Assembly (NCBI GenBank): GCA_032250895.1
Contig: JAVVEZ010000084.1
Location: forward strand, 1-14,810
Length of the DNA: 14,810 bases
Direction of reading: 5' to 3'
Source: JAVVEZ01 sp032250895
Lineage (GTDB): Bacteria > Pseudomonadota > Gammaproteobacteria > Pseudomonadales > Pseudohongiellaceae
The notes below the pieces were generated by a model. The model had not been told where the DNA came from. It made no database searches and saw only the letters and a program-made list of their open reading frames with translations. The stretch's first letter is position 1, and every line of letters begins with the position of its first letter. A program made the translations under genes and the position numbers. Positions 5,114 through 12,876 of the stretch are shown piece by piece.

Positions 5114-7246
5114 ATGGAAATCGATCAGCTGTATCAGAGCGCCGTGAATTTGTTTCAACAGAAGCAGTTGGACAAGGCCCGGGACTGTCTGCACAACATC
5201 CTCCAGACCGACCCCATGCATTCAGAATCCAATCATCTGCTGGGCATCATAGCCACGCACCTGGGACAGCATGAAGAGGCGCGCCGGCTGGTCAGGCGGG
5301 CCCTTGAAAACAGTCCGCTGGAACCCGAATTTTTTGTGAGTTACGGCCTCATTCTGCAGGGCCTGGGTGAGCTGAATGCTGCGCTGGCCGCTTTTGAGCG
5401 TGCACTCCAGCTGGATGCCGCCAACGCGCTCACCCAGCTCCATATGGCCAATCTGTGCCTCAGCATGAACCGCCTTGAACAGGCTCTGATTGCCTGTATG
5501 CAGGCGATCCGGCTTCAACCAGAGAGGGTGGATGCCCGCAATAGCCTCGGTCTTATCCTGATCAATTTGCAGCGTCCGGACGAGGCCCTGATAAGCTTTG
5601 ATGAGGGCATCGCATTGAAACCCGATATCCCTCACCTGCATAACAGCCGGGGCATTGTGCTGGGAGTTCTCGGCCGCCTTGTCGAGGCAGAGGCGGCCTA
5701 TGCAAAAGCCCTGGAGCTCGATCCGGCCTTTGCCGAAGCCCACAACAATCGTGGTGAAACCCAGAGATTGCTGGGGCTGGCTGAGCAGGCCGAAGCCAGT
5801 TACCGCCGTGCCCTGGCGCTGAATCCGGACTATGCCTCGGCCCACAGCAACCTGCTGTTGCTGCTGGCCGCCAATGCCCATTTGTCTCCACAGCAGATGC
5901 TACAGGAGTTGCAACAGTGGGATCGGGTCCACGGCCGGGCAGGCCGGGAGCAGGGCCTGCCGGCACGGGAGCCTGCCGAGTCGGGCCAGGCAAGGCCGAG
6001 CCGCCTGCGGGTGGCGTATGTTTCCCCCGACCTGTTTTCCCATCCGGTGAGTTATTTTCTTGAGCCCCTGCTGGCGGGTCATGACAGTGCCCGGGTTGAG
6101 GTGTATCTTTACAGCGCCGGTACCACCCACGATCAGGTGAGCGAGCGCCTGCAGTCACTCTGCGCGCACTGGCGCCAGGTCGACCGCTTGAGTAACGCCG
6201 AACTGGCTCAGCTCATTCGCGAAGACCGGATTGATATTCTGGTGGATTTGTCCGGCCATACCATGAACAACCGTCTGGGGGCCTTTACCTACCGGCCGGC
6301 ACCGGTACAGGTGACGTATCTGGGGTTTTTCGCGCCAACCGGCCTGCAGGCCATGGATTACTGGATCACCGACAGTGTCCTGCATCCCGAGGATACCCGA
6401 GAGCTGGCGGTGGAAAGCATCTATCGCCTGCCACGCTGCTGGGTCGCCTATCAGCCGCCCCGGGAAGGTCCCGGAGTAGCCCCCTGCCCCAGCACCGATA
6501 GCCGGGTCACCTTTGCGTCCTTCAGCAATCTTTCCAAGCTGACGCCGGCGGTGATAGCCACCTGGAGTGAGCTTCTGCACAGGCTGCCTGCCAGCAAATT
6601 GCTGATCATGGACCAGACCCTTGGGGATTCAGGGGTGGTGCAACTGCTGCTGAAGCGCTTTGAAAAGCACGGCATTCATGAACACCGGCTGCTGCTGGAA
6701 AAGGGGAAGCCCCGGCTAGACTATCTGGAAACCTACGCCAGAGTGGACATTGTGCTGGATCCTTTTCCCCGCACCGGCGGCACCACTACCGCCGATGCCC
6801 TGTGGATGGGAGTGCCGGTCATCACACTTAGCGGTCAGCGTTATGTGGAGAGGATCAGTACCAGCAAGCTGTTGGCAATGGGATTGCCGGAGCTGGTGGC
6901 TGACAGCCCTGCTGACTATCTTGAGAAGGCACTTGCCCTGGCGGAAAATCCGGGCCGCAGGGCGGAGTTAAGAGCCAGCTTGCGGCAGGACCTGCTCGAT
7001 TCCCCCCTGGGTGACGGCAAGGGGCTGGCCCAGGCCATGGAAACGGCATTTCAGGATATGTGGGACAAGCGTCAGTCTCTCGCAGCCGCCGGTTTTTCAG
7101 CCCGGGATCAAGCGCAGACTGATTGGCCGGATCGTGAAAAAGGGAGCGGGGTGAGCGTGCCGCACCATCATATTCAAGCTCGACGACACAGGAATACTCA
7201 TTTATACTGTCTGCCCTCATTTCCTGATATTCCATTGGTTTCATGA
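5114..7246 (+). CDS. TPR-repeat O-GlcNAc-transferase-like glycosyltransferase (GT41 / SPINDLY type)
   Basis: A 710-residue protein without a signal peptide, probably cytoplasmic. Residues 1 to about 250 form roughly seven tetratricopeptide repeats, with the W/L-G-Y/A-A-P pattern as in LGELNAALAAFERALQLDA. Residues of about 295-655 match the bipartite GT-B catalytic region of GT41. Its LRVAYVSPDLFSHPVSYF block contains His310, aligned to the catalytic-site His of human OGT (HP motif). APVQVTYLGF and MDYWITD follow. SNLSKLTP has Lys475 aligned to the UDP-binding Lys, and DPFPRTGGTTTADALWMG begins at Asp549. The enzyme would transfer a sugar from a nucleotide sugar (UDP-GlcNAc or GDP-fucose in known members) to protein Ser/Thr. 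Donor and target are unknown. A tail of about 55 residues after QDMWDKR (655-710) lies beyond the family's usual end. ATG 5114 has an AAGG upstream. Confidence 0.9.
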   Translation: MEIDQLYQSAVNLFQQKQLDKARDCLHNILQTDPMHSESNHLLGIIATHLGQHEEARRLVRRALENSPLEPEFFVSYGLILQGLGELNAALAAFERALQLDAANALTQLHMANLCLSMNRLEQALIACMQAIRLQPERVDARNSLGLILINLQRPDEALISFDEGIALKPDIPHLHNSRGIVLGVLGRLVEAEAAYAKALELDPAFAEAHNNRGETQRLLGLAEQAEASYRRALALNPDYASAHSNLLLLLAANAHLSPQQMLQELQQWDRVHGRAGREQGLPAREPAESGQARPSRLRVAYVSPDLFSHPVSYFLEPLLAGHDSARVEVYLYSAGTTHDQVSERLQSLCAHWRQVDRLSNAELAQLIREDRIDILVDLSGHTMNNRLGAFTYRPAPVQVTYLGFFAPTGLQAMDYWITDSVLHPEDTRELAVESIYRLPRCWVAYQPPREGPGVAPCPSTDSRVTFASFSNLSKLTPAVIATWSELLHRLPASKLLIMDQTLGDSGVVQLLLKRFEKHGIHEHRLLLEKGKPRLDYLETYARVDIVLDPFPRTGGTTTADALWMGVPVITLSGQRYVERISTSKLLAMGLPELVADSPADYLEKALALAENPGRRAELRASLRQDLLDSPLGDGKGLAQAMETAFQDMWDKRQSLAAAGFSARDQAQTDWPDREKGSGVSVPHHHIQARRHRNTHLYCLPSFPDIPLVS

Positions 7247-7405
7247 GGCTGAACAGACAAGCTCTAAAAGGCCTGCCTATCTTACCCCCGCCTCATTCCT
7301 CCACATGACCGCTGCACAATAATCGGCCGAGGGGAGTGCCAATTCTCCCTCAAACAGGGTGCCCGAAGCCCGGCTCAGGTGTAATTTACTTCGAGAGGTG
7401 CCCAA

Positions 7406-8107
7406 GTGGCTGAAAGCAAGCTTAGTTCGCAATCGGGTACCATCAGGGTATTACTGATCGACAGGCGGCCCATCGTGCTGAAGGGCCTGGAAGTGCTGAT
7501 TCACACCGGCAAAACGTCAATGCTTGTCGTGGGTACTGCGGATAGTTCAACACGCGCATTGTCCACGCTGGAATCTGCTTCCCCGGATATCATCCTGTTC
7601 GGGGCAGGGAATCCAGTCGGGCCTCTGGCGGAAGAAACCAGACAGTTGGCAAGTGATTGCCATGCGAGGCTGCTGGTGCTGACGGACGGACAGGATGATG
7701 CAATGGCAGCTATTGCAGCACAGGCTGGCGCGCGTGGCGTAATCGAATTGAGTAATTCCCCGGAGAAAATCCTACAGGCAATCGAGAGAGTCCATGCCGG
7801 CGAACTCTGGTTCAACCGCTCCACCCTGGGCAGGATTTTCGGCGAGCACACCGGACGAAAAAATCCGGAGGCATCCGATCCTGTCCAGCAGAAGCTTGCC
7901 AGACTCACGAAGCGGGAGCGTGAAATCGTAGCCATCACCTCGAAAGCAGTGGAAGAAAAACTGGTATCCATCGCCAGGGGCATGAATGTGAGCGAACATA
8001 CCTTGCGTAACCACATGACATCCATCTATGAAAAACTGGATATCACCAACCGCCTGGAGCTTTATGCCTTCGTGCAGAAGATCGGGCTCAAGGCGTTTCT
8101 GGCCTGA
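7406..8107 (+). CDS. NarL/LuxR-type regulator with degenerate (non-phosphorylatable) receiver
   Basis: A 233-residue protein: N-terminal receiver-like domain (about 13-130) and C-terminal LuxR-type helix-turn-helix (about 163-225). The HTH is clear from LTKREREIVAI and NVSEHTLRNHMTSIYEKLDI. The receiver has the family skeleton, but its key residues are altered. The DDHP acidic pair is reduced to LIDRRP, and the phospho-acceptor Asp of the PDxxLxDxxMP motif is Gly66 (PDIILFGAGNP). The conserved Lys after beta-5 appears to be Glu (RGVIELS). It is therefore probably not controlled by His-kinase phosphorylation and may sense a ligand or partner instead; that is inference. The start is GTG 7406, with AGAGG 7 nt upstream. 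No histidine kinase gene is adjacent. The next gene encodes a secreted protein and may be its target. Confidence 0.88.
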   Translation: MAESKLSSQSGTIRVLLIDRRPIVLKGLEVLIHTGKTSMLVVGTADSSTRALSTLESASPDIILFGAGNPVGPLAEETRQLASDCHARLLVLTDGQDDAMAAIAAQAGARGVIELSNSPEKILQAIERVHAGELWFNRSTLGRIFGEHTGRKNPEASDPVQQKLARLTKREREIVAITSKAVEEKLVSIARGMNVSEHTLRNHMTSIYEKLDITNRLELYAFVQKIGLKAFLA

Positions 8108-8116
8108 CGCTTTTTT
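8090..8116 (+). terminator. Possible terminator overlapping the regulator stop codon
   Basis: AAGGCGT (8090-8096) pairs with ACGCTT (8107-8112) with one bulged G and a loop of about 10 nt, followed by a six-T run (8111-8116). The stem is short, so termination may be partial. Confidence 0.4.
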
Positions 8117-8290
8117 AGTATAAACCTCCTGTTTTTATCGCTGATTCGTAGTACCAATCCATCATTCAAGCCAGGATTTCCGGGTCATTCACAAGAGCGG
8201 GCATCCGACTATGATATCAACCTGACATTACCTGCCTGTCCACCAGTTCTACCAAGCAAGGGATCGGGGAAGCAGGCGGCGGGTCTTGCG

Positions 8291-8307
8291 GTACTTCCAT
8301 CAAGTAC
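8291..8307. promoter_or_regulatory. Palindrome GTACTT-N5-AAGTAC upstream of the secreted protein gene
   Basis: A perfect 6-bp inverted repeat with a 5-bp spacer lies 41 bp before the ATG at 8349. GC (8288-8289) and GC (8309-8310) extend the symmetry after a single mismatch. The size fits a dimeric LuxR/NarL-type operator, possibly of the regulator encoded just upstream, or a 5'-UTR hairpin. No binding evidence is available. Confidence 0.4.
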
Positions 8308-8348
8308 GGCAAACATTTGAATCACCTCAACACCAAGGAGTTGCGGAT

Positions 8349-8915
8349 ATGTTTAACAATAAATCGGGGATCAAAATTCTGTCTGGCTCACTTTTGACAG
8401 GCATGCTGTTTGCTTTTGGCTTGTCACCAACGCTTGTGCTCGCGGATCTGACGGCAGTTACCGAAGATCTGGACACGCAGTGCGTGGAAGAGCTGGGCGG
8501 TGAGGTTGTGGGACTGGAATGTGAAATTACGCTTGTCACCGAAGTTCCCTTTGCCAACATGGTACTCCCATCAGGCAAATCCGGACTGGGCTGGACAGCC
8601 CTTGGTATGGATATCGAGACGATGGTGACTGTTTACGGCATCGAGTCCTCGACCGTCATCACCGGGCCAACGATGATCACCCAGTCGGTCTTTGTCGCTG
8701 GTGACATGAGCCTGCCCGGCTGCAGCACATCCGGCAACAAGCCCCAGAAATGCTTCGATCATTACAAAGACGTGGAAGTCACGATCCCCGGCTCGGAAGT
8801 TACCACTTATTTCTGGGAGCTTTCCGGTGTAACTGCCACCTACACGAAGGTATATACCGGTTGTCTGAATCCTGGTGGCAAGGATCTGGTTGACCACAAG
8901 CATTGCGGTTTCTGA
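8349..8915 (+). CDS. Secreted six-cysteine protein of unknown function
   Basis: I do not recognise this 188-residue protein. It has a Sec signal peptide: basic N-terminus MFNNKSGIK, a hydrophobic core, and likely cleavage after LVLA at residue 32. The mature part of about 156 residues carries six cysteines (45, 58, 125, 135, 172, 186), an even number compatible with three disulphides. It is rich in Thr, Val, Ser and Gly, suggesting a beta-rich extracellular or periplasmic fold, and ends in DHKHCGF. The frame is open from 8286, but ATG 8349 has AAGGAG 8 nt upstream and begins the signal peptide, so it is preferred. It follows the degenerate-receiver regulator in the same direction after 241 bp and ends at a strong terminator, so it is probably expressed as its own unit. 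Confidence 0.8.
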   Translation: MFNNKSGIKILSGSLLTGMLFAFGLSPTLVLADLTAVTEDLDTQCVEELGGEVVGLECEITLVTEVPFANMVLPSGKSGLGWTALGMDIETMVTVYGIESSTVITGPTMITQSVFVAGDMSLPGCSTSGNKPQKCFDHYKDVEVTIPGSEVTTYFWELSGVTATYTKVYTGCLNPGGKDLVDHKHCGF

Positions 8916-8937
8916 CAATCCGAATGAATGCAACATG

Positions 8938-8972
8938 AAACCCGGGGCTGTTCCCCCCGGGTTTTCTTTTTT
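8938..8972 (+). terminator. Rho-independent terminator
   Basis: AAACCCGGGG (8938-8947) pairs perfectly with CCCCGGGTTT (8955-8964) around a 7-nt loop, followed by TCTTTTTT. It lies 23 bp after the stop of the secreted-protein gene. Confidence 0.93.
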
Positions 8973-9066
8973 GGAACCCAGTGTTGCAGCCAGGCCCCGA
9001 GACCACTGCCATCATGGATGAGATGGAAACTCTGTCGGCGCAACGTGAGGATGAATGATCCCGCCC

Positions 9067-10281
9067 TCAGTCCCGCAGGGATTCCAGGTGTCCGAACAGC
9101 CGGTAGTACAGCTTGATCCAGAAGGGTGACAGCAGGCTGGTGTAGACGATGACCATGATCAGGGCCGTGTACATGTCGCCGGTGAAAATCGCCGCCGCGC
9201 TGCCCAGTCCCGCGAAAATCAGGCCTACCTCGCCGCGGGGCACCATGGCCATGCCCACCACCACGCGCCGGGGAAAGGGTTCGTCGATGAACATGGCCCC
9301 GGCAAACTTGGCGCCGATGGCGATGACCAGCAGCGACAGGGAAAACAGCCAGAAGAAGCCCGAGCCCCAATCCACCTGACTGATGTCCAGAGAGAGACCC
9401 ACGTTGGCAAAGAAGATGGGCGTGAATAACTGAATGATGGGTTTCATCTGGCTTTCGATCTTTTGGGAAAAGGGCTCGTTGCTTTTCAGGGCCAGGCCGA
9501 AAGGCAGGAAGAAGCGCCGGGACAGCGCCAGCCCGGCGGCGAAACCGCCCAGCAGCTCCGGGGCGCCCACCCAATGGGCCAGCCAGGCGAAGAACAGCAC
9601 CAGGGAGATGATGGTGACCGGCGTCAGGCCGGGATTGTCCACGTGCCGGTCCAGGTACTCGATGCAATGGGAGATCAGCCTGGCCAGCACCGGGGCCGCC
9701 AGAAAAAAGAGGGTGATGAAACCCAGCACCCGGGCGGTATTCATCCAGTTCACCGATCCCGTGGTGGAAAATTCGTACAGCAGGGCCAGCAGAATGACGC
9801 CGAAGATGTCATCCAGCACGGCCGCCCCCAGGGCGATTTGCCCTTCCGGGCTGTTCTGCCGCCGCACGTCCATGAGGGTGCGCACGGTGATGCCGATACT
9901 GGTGGCGGTGAGGGTGCCGCCCACGAACAGGGAAACGATGAGGTCTTGCCCGAACAGGTAGCGGGTGGCGGCGAAGCCCAGCAGCAGCGGTGCCAGGAAA
10001 CCCCCCAGCGCCACGATGACGGATTTTTTGCCGGCGCTCATGAGTCTGCCCATGTCGGTTTCCAGACCCACCTCGAACAGCAGCAGAATGACGCCGATTT
10101 CCGCCAGAATCAGGATCACGGCATTGGTTTCCACCCAGCCGAGCAGGCTTGGCCCGACGGCAATCCCGGCGGCCAGCTCACCGATCACCGCGGGCGCCCC
10201 CAGCAGCGAGGCGACTTCTCCCAACAGCCGGGCTGACAGCAGGATGATGAGCAATTGCAGCAGGAAAGTGTGTAATTCCAT
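9067..10281 (-). CDS. CPA2-family cation:proton antiporter
   Basis: A 404-residue inner-membrane protein with about 12 hydrophobic segments that exchanges Na+ or K+ for H+. Family landmarks are the N-terminal GEVASLLGAPAVIGELAAGI, GVILLLFEVGLETD, and GTLTATSIGITVRTL. The ion-binding motif AAVLDDIFGVILLA carries Asp157-Asp158, the double Asp of electrogenic members such as NapA. The C-terminal part has FFANVGLSLD and VPRGEVGLIFAGLGSA. The protein ends soon after the last helix, so no TrkA-N (KTN) regulatory domain is attached, unlike KefB/KefC. The frame is open to 10311, and the first helix supports a start at ATG 10281. A GTG at 10287 has a slightly better GGTGGG upstream and cannot be excluded. 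It is transcribed away from the haem operon and stands alone. Confidence 0.92.
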   Translation of the reverse strand: MELHTFLLQLLIILLSARLLGEVASLLGAPAVIGELAAGIAVGPSLLGWVETNAVILILAEIGVILLLFEVGLETDMGRLMSAGKKSVIVALGGFLAPLLLGFAATRYLFGQDLIVSLFVGGTLTATSIGITVRTLMDVRRQNSPEGQIALGAAVLDDIFGVILLALLYEFSTTGSVNWMNTARVLGFITLFFLAAPVLARLISHCIEYLDRHVDNPGLTPVTIISLVLFFAWLAHWVGAPELLGGFAAGLALSRRFFLPFGLALKSNEPFSQKIESQMKPIIQLFTPIFFANVGLSLDISQVDWGSGFFWLFSLSLLVIAIGAKFAGAMFIDEPFPRRVVVGMAMVPRGEVGLIFAGLGSAAAIFTGDMYTALIMVIVYTSLLSPFWIKLYYRLFGHLESLRD

Positions 10282-10375
10282 GTTCACGCGGGCCCACCCG
10301 AAGCAGCACAAAGTACCGCATTATACAGCTGCGGCGCGGCCGTCCAGTTGACGAAGATTAAAGGATCGTGAGGGA

Positions 10376-10408
10376 CTTGCCATCCGCACCGTCCGCGTCA
10401 GGCTCCAT
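10376..10408 (-). other. 33-bp segment similar to part of the DUF6152 gene
   Basis: 29 of 33 bases match 4596-4628 inside the DUF6152 gene, including 16 identical in a row (10376-10391). On the minus strand both read as similar peptides: MEPDADGADGK here and MELDVSGADGK in the gene. Here a stop follows a few codons later. It may be a relic of a lost paralogue, or chance. Confidence 0.3.
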
Positions 10409-10450
10409 TGGCTGCCAGTCCATCGCCAAGCTATATATAAAAAAGATATT

Positions 10451-10469
10451 GTTAATGATAATTATTTGC
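10451..10469. promoter_or_regulatory. Fur box
   Basis: gttaatgataattatttgc matches the consensus GATAATGATAATCATTATC at 15 of 19 positions. It lies across the -35 of the hemP promoter, the classical position for iron-dependent repression of a haem-uptake operon. Confidence 0.85.
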
Positions 10470-10493
10470 ATTTATAAAAAACCCCTGTATACT
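10466..10493 (+). promoter_or_regulatory. Sigma70-type promoter of the haem operon
   Basis: TTGCAT (10466-10471), a 16-bp spacer and TATACT (10488-10493). The -35 overlaps the Fur box. The start point would be near 10500, only about 10 nt before the first hemP ATG. Confidence 0.75.
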
Positions 10494-10510
10494 GTCCCTC
10501 ATCCACTGGA

Positions 10511-10690
10511 ATGAGTCTCTGTTTCAAATATATGACGCAATCGGGCAACAAGAGAGATGTGACCATCACGGATAACAAAGTACCCAGCGCCGTGCTGCTG
10601 GGCAAGTACCGGGAACTGGTGATCACGCATAACGGTGAAGCGTATCGCCTGCGCATCACCGGCAACGACAAACTGATTTTGACCAAGTAA
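10511..10690 (+). CDS. hemP: Haemin uptake protein HemP
   Basis: A small gene of 59 codons. The C-terminal half is diagnostic: VLLGKYRELVITHNGEAYRLRITGNDKLILTK contains the HemP LLGxxREL, H-N/G-G-x-x-YRLR and KLILTK blocks. HemP genes typically open Fur-regulated haem-uptake operons. The protein's biochemical role is not firmly settled; in some bacteria it acts as a transcriptional activator of the haem receptor gene. The N-terminus is uncertain. ATG 10511 has no good Shine-Dalgarno and would follow the predicted transcript start by about 10 nt. The internal ATG at 10532 (MTQSGNKRDV) also lacks a good site but leaves a normal leader and the whole conserved region. The receptor gene starts 90 bp downstream in the same direction. 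Confidence 0.88.
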   Translation: MSLCFKYMTQSGNKRDVTITDNKVPSAVLLGKYRELVITHNGEAYRLRITGNDKLILTK

Positions 10691-10780
10691 ACAATTCAGG
10701 CCAGTAGCCCGCCACCCAGCCACTTTATTGGCAGCCAGGCAGCAAGCAACCGCCGCAAACATAACTTGAAGGAGTTTATG

Positions 10781-12847
10781 ATGCGACGCGCATTCCGCCT
10801 GGCACCCCTGCCGGCATTGATTTCACTGGCTCTCATGACCGCTTTTGCCGTTCAGGCGACAGCCCGGGATGGCGGGGAGGATTCCACTGCCATCCCGCTT
10901 TCCCCGCCGCCAGATTTACTCAATTCCATCACCGTCACAGCCACCCGAAGCCCGCAAAAAACCTTCGATATTCCTGGCATGGTCTCCGTGGTGGATACCG
11001 GTGATGCGGCAGTGGCGGGTTCTTCCCTGCTCAAAAACCTGCTGCGCGACGTGCCCGGGATCGAATTTTCCGGGAGTGCCCGGCGCAATGGGCAGAACAT
11101 TGTGATGCGGGGCTTCAGCACGGATGGTCTGGTGATCCTGTTCGACGGCGTGCGCCAGCGGGGAAATTCCGCCCATGATGGCAAGTTTTTCATCGACCCT
11201 TCCCTGCTGAAAACGGTGGAAGTGGTGCGTGGCCCCAACTCCACCTTATATGGTTCCGGCGGGCTGGGGGGCGTGGTGGCCTTTACCACCAAGGATGCCG
11301 CCGACCTGCTGGATTCGGGGCAAACCTGGGGAGCACAGACCACCCTCGGCCAAGCCTCGGTGAACGACGAGTGGCTGGTCTCCCAGTCTGCCTTCATGCA
11401 AGACGAGCGCGTGGACCTGCTGGTCAATGTCATGACGCGCAATTCCGAGGATATCGAGCTTGGCGACGGCAGCCGCCTGTCGGCCCAGGACCATGTCGCA
11501 AGTGGACTGGTCAAGCTGGACTGGACCATCAGTCCCACCAGCACTCTCAAGCTGAACGCCCAGCTTTACAACAACGATGCGGAAGAGCCCAACAATCCAC
11601 AGACCACCAGCAACGATGACCTGGTGGACAAGGGAACCAGGTCCTACCAGAGCAGCCTCACCTATCGGTATTTCAACCCTGAGCTGGATTGGCTGGATTT
11701 GACCGCGCAGGTGTATTACATGGATACCGCTATCGATGAAACGGAGTTCAATACCGGAAGGGATATCGGACGCAGCCAGGAGAACATCGGGTTCAGCCTG
11801 CAAAACCAGAGTCGCTGGGAAATCGGTTCCCGTCTCGCCAATATCTTTACCTATGGCTTCGAGATCTACAGCGAGGAGCAGAACGGCTCCGACAGCACCG
11901 GCTCCGGGGGGCAGGCCGGTGGCATTCCCGATGCGGAAACCGACTTCTGGGGCTTATTCCTGCAAGACGAAATCACGCTGGCGGCGGGGCCCTTGCCCGG
12001 AGATTTTCTGGTCATTCCCGGTATACGCGTGGACCATTACGAATCAGACAACGCCACCGGCCTGTCGCTGAATGCAACCGAAGCGTCGCCCAAGCTCGGC
12101 GTGACATACCGTCCGGCCGACTGGCTCATGCTGTTTGGCAACTACGCCCATGCCTTCCGCGCCCCCACGGTTACCGAATCCTTTGTCACCGGCATCCACT
12201 TTAGCATTCCAGGACTGGGTTCCAACGTGTTCGTGCCCAATCCCGGGCTGCGCCCGGAAAGCAGCGACACGGTGGAATTCGGTTTCGGCGTGCAGTTCGA
12301 CGGCCTGTTGACGGCGGATGACAGCCTGCAATTCAAGGCGTCGCGCTTCGATACCGACGGCGATGATTTCATCGACCTCGAGGTGAATTTCATGCCCTTT
12401 CCCTGCTGCGGCACATCCAGGTCTTCCAACGTGCCAAAGGCGGAACTGTCGGGCTACGAGTTCGAAGGTGGCTATGAGAACGACCGTATCCGCCTGGGGC
12501 TCAGTTTTTCCTCCGTGAAGGGAAGAAACAAGGATACCGGCGGATACCTGAGGAACATCACGCCGCCCACCCTGACCACGAACCTGGGCGTGAAGCTGCC
12601 GGAATTCCAGTCCATGCTCGGTTGGCGGGGCCGCTTCGCCGCCCAACACGACAAGGTCAACGATCCCGTCGATGCCCGGCCCGGTTACGGCGTTCATGAT
12701 CTCTATTATCAGTGGACGCCGGGCCGGGGCAGCCTTGTCTTCAATCTGGGCATCGACAACGTCTTCGACAAGGATTACGAGCGCGTGTTTGCCGGCTCGC
12801 CGGAACCGGGCCGCAATTTCAACATGCAGGTGAGCTACACATGGTAA
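10781..12847 (+). CDS. hmuR: TonB-dependent haem/haemoglobin receptor
   Basis: A 688-residue outer-membrane receptor that imports haem using TonB-ExbBD energy. It has a signal peptide (MRRAFRLAPLPALISLALMT, cleavage near VQATA at about residue 28) and a TonB-box-like ITVTATRS. The plug domain has LRDVPGIEF, NIVMRGFSTDGLVILFDGVR and VEVVRGPNSTLYGSGGLGG. A 22-strand barrel ends in the aromatic YTW. The haem-receptor signature is present: FRAP at 459-462, His473 in the following loop, and an NPxL box (NPGL, 487-490) where NPNL is usual. The start is chosen at the second ATG of a tandem pair (10778/10781), 6 nt after AAGGAG; the first ATG would be only 3 nt away. It is preceded by hemP and followed by hmuS, in the same Fur-controlled unit. 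Confidence 0.92.
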   Translation: MRRAFRLAPLPALISLALMTAFAVQATARDGGEDSTAIPLSPPPDLLNSITVTATRSPQKTFDIPGMVSVVDTGDAAVAGSSLLKNLLRDVPGIEFSGSARRNGQNIVMRGFSTDGLVILFDGVRQRGNSAHDGKFFIDPSLLKTVEVVRGPNSTLYGSGGLGGVVAFTTKDAADLLDSGQTWGAQTTLGQASVNDEWLVSQSAFMQDERVDLLVNVMTRNSEDIELGDGSRLSAQDHVASGLVKLDWTISPTSTLKLNAQLYNNDAEEPNNPQTTSNDDLVDKGTRSYQSSLTYRYFNPELDWLDLTAQVYYMDTAIDETEFNTGRDIGRSQENIGFSLQNQSRWEIGSRLANIFTYGFEIYSEEQNGSDSTGSGGQAGGIPDAETDFWGLFLQDEITLAAGPLPGDFLVIPGIRVDHYESDNATGLSLNATEASPKLGVTYRPADWLMLFGNYAHAFRAPTVTESFVTGIHFSIPGLGSNVFVPNPGLRPESSDTVEFGFGVQFDGLLTADDSLQFKASRFDTDGDDFIDLEVNFMPFPCCGTSRSSNVPKAELSGYEFEGGYENDRIRLGLSFSSVKGRNKDTGGYLRNITPPTLTTNLGVKLPEFQSMLGWRGRFAAQHDKVNDPVDARPGYGVHDLYYQWTPGRGSLVFNLGIDNVFDKDYERVFAGSPEPGRNFNMQVSYTW

Positions 12848-12876
12848 CGACAACTCAATCCGAAGGGAGAATAGCT

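Noticed and set aside
7328..7352. GGGAG...CTCCC inverted repeat upstream of the LuxR-type regulator
   Set aside because: Only five paired bases with an eight-base loop; too weak to call a regulatory site or terminator.
12712..12876. Upstream extension of hmuS into the receptor gene
   Set aside because: Overlaps conserved C-terminal receptor sequence in another frame; HmuS homology and a good ribosome-binding site begin at 12877.
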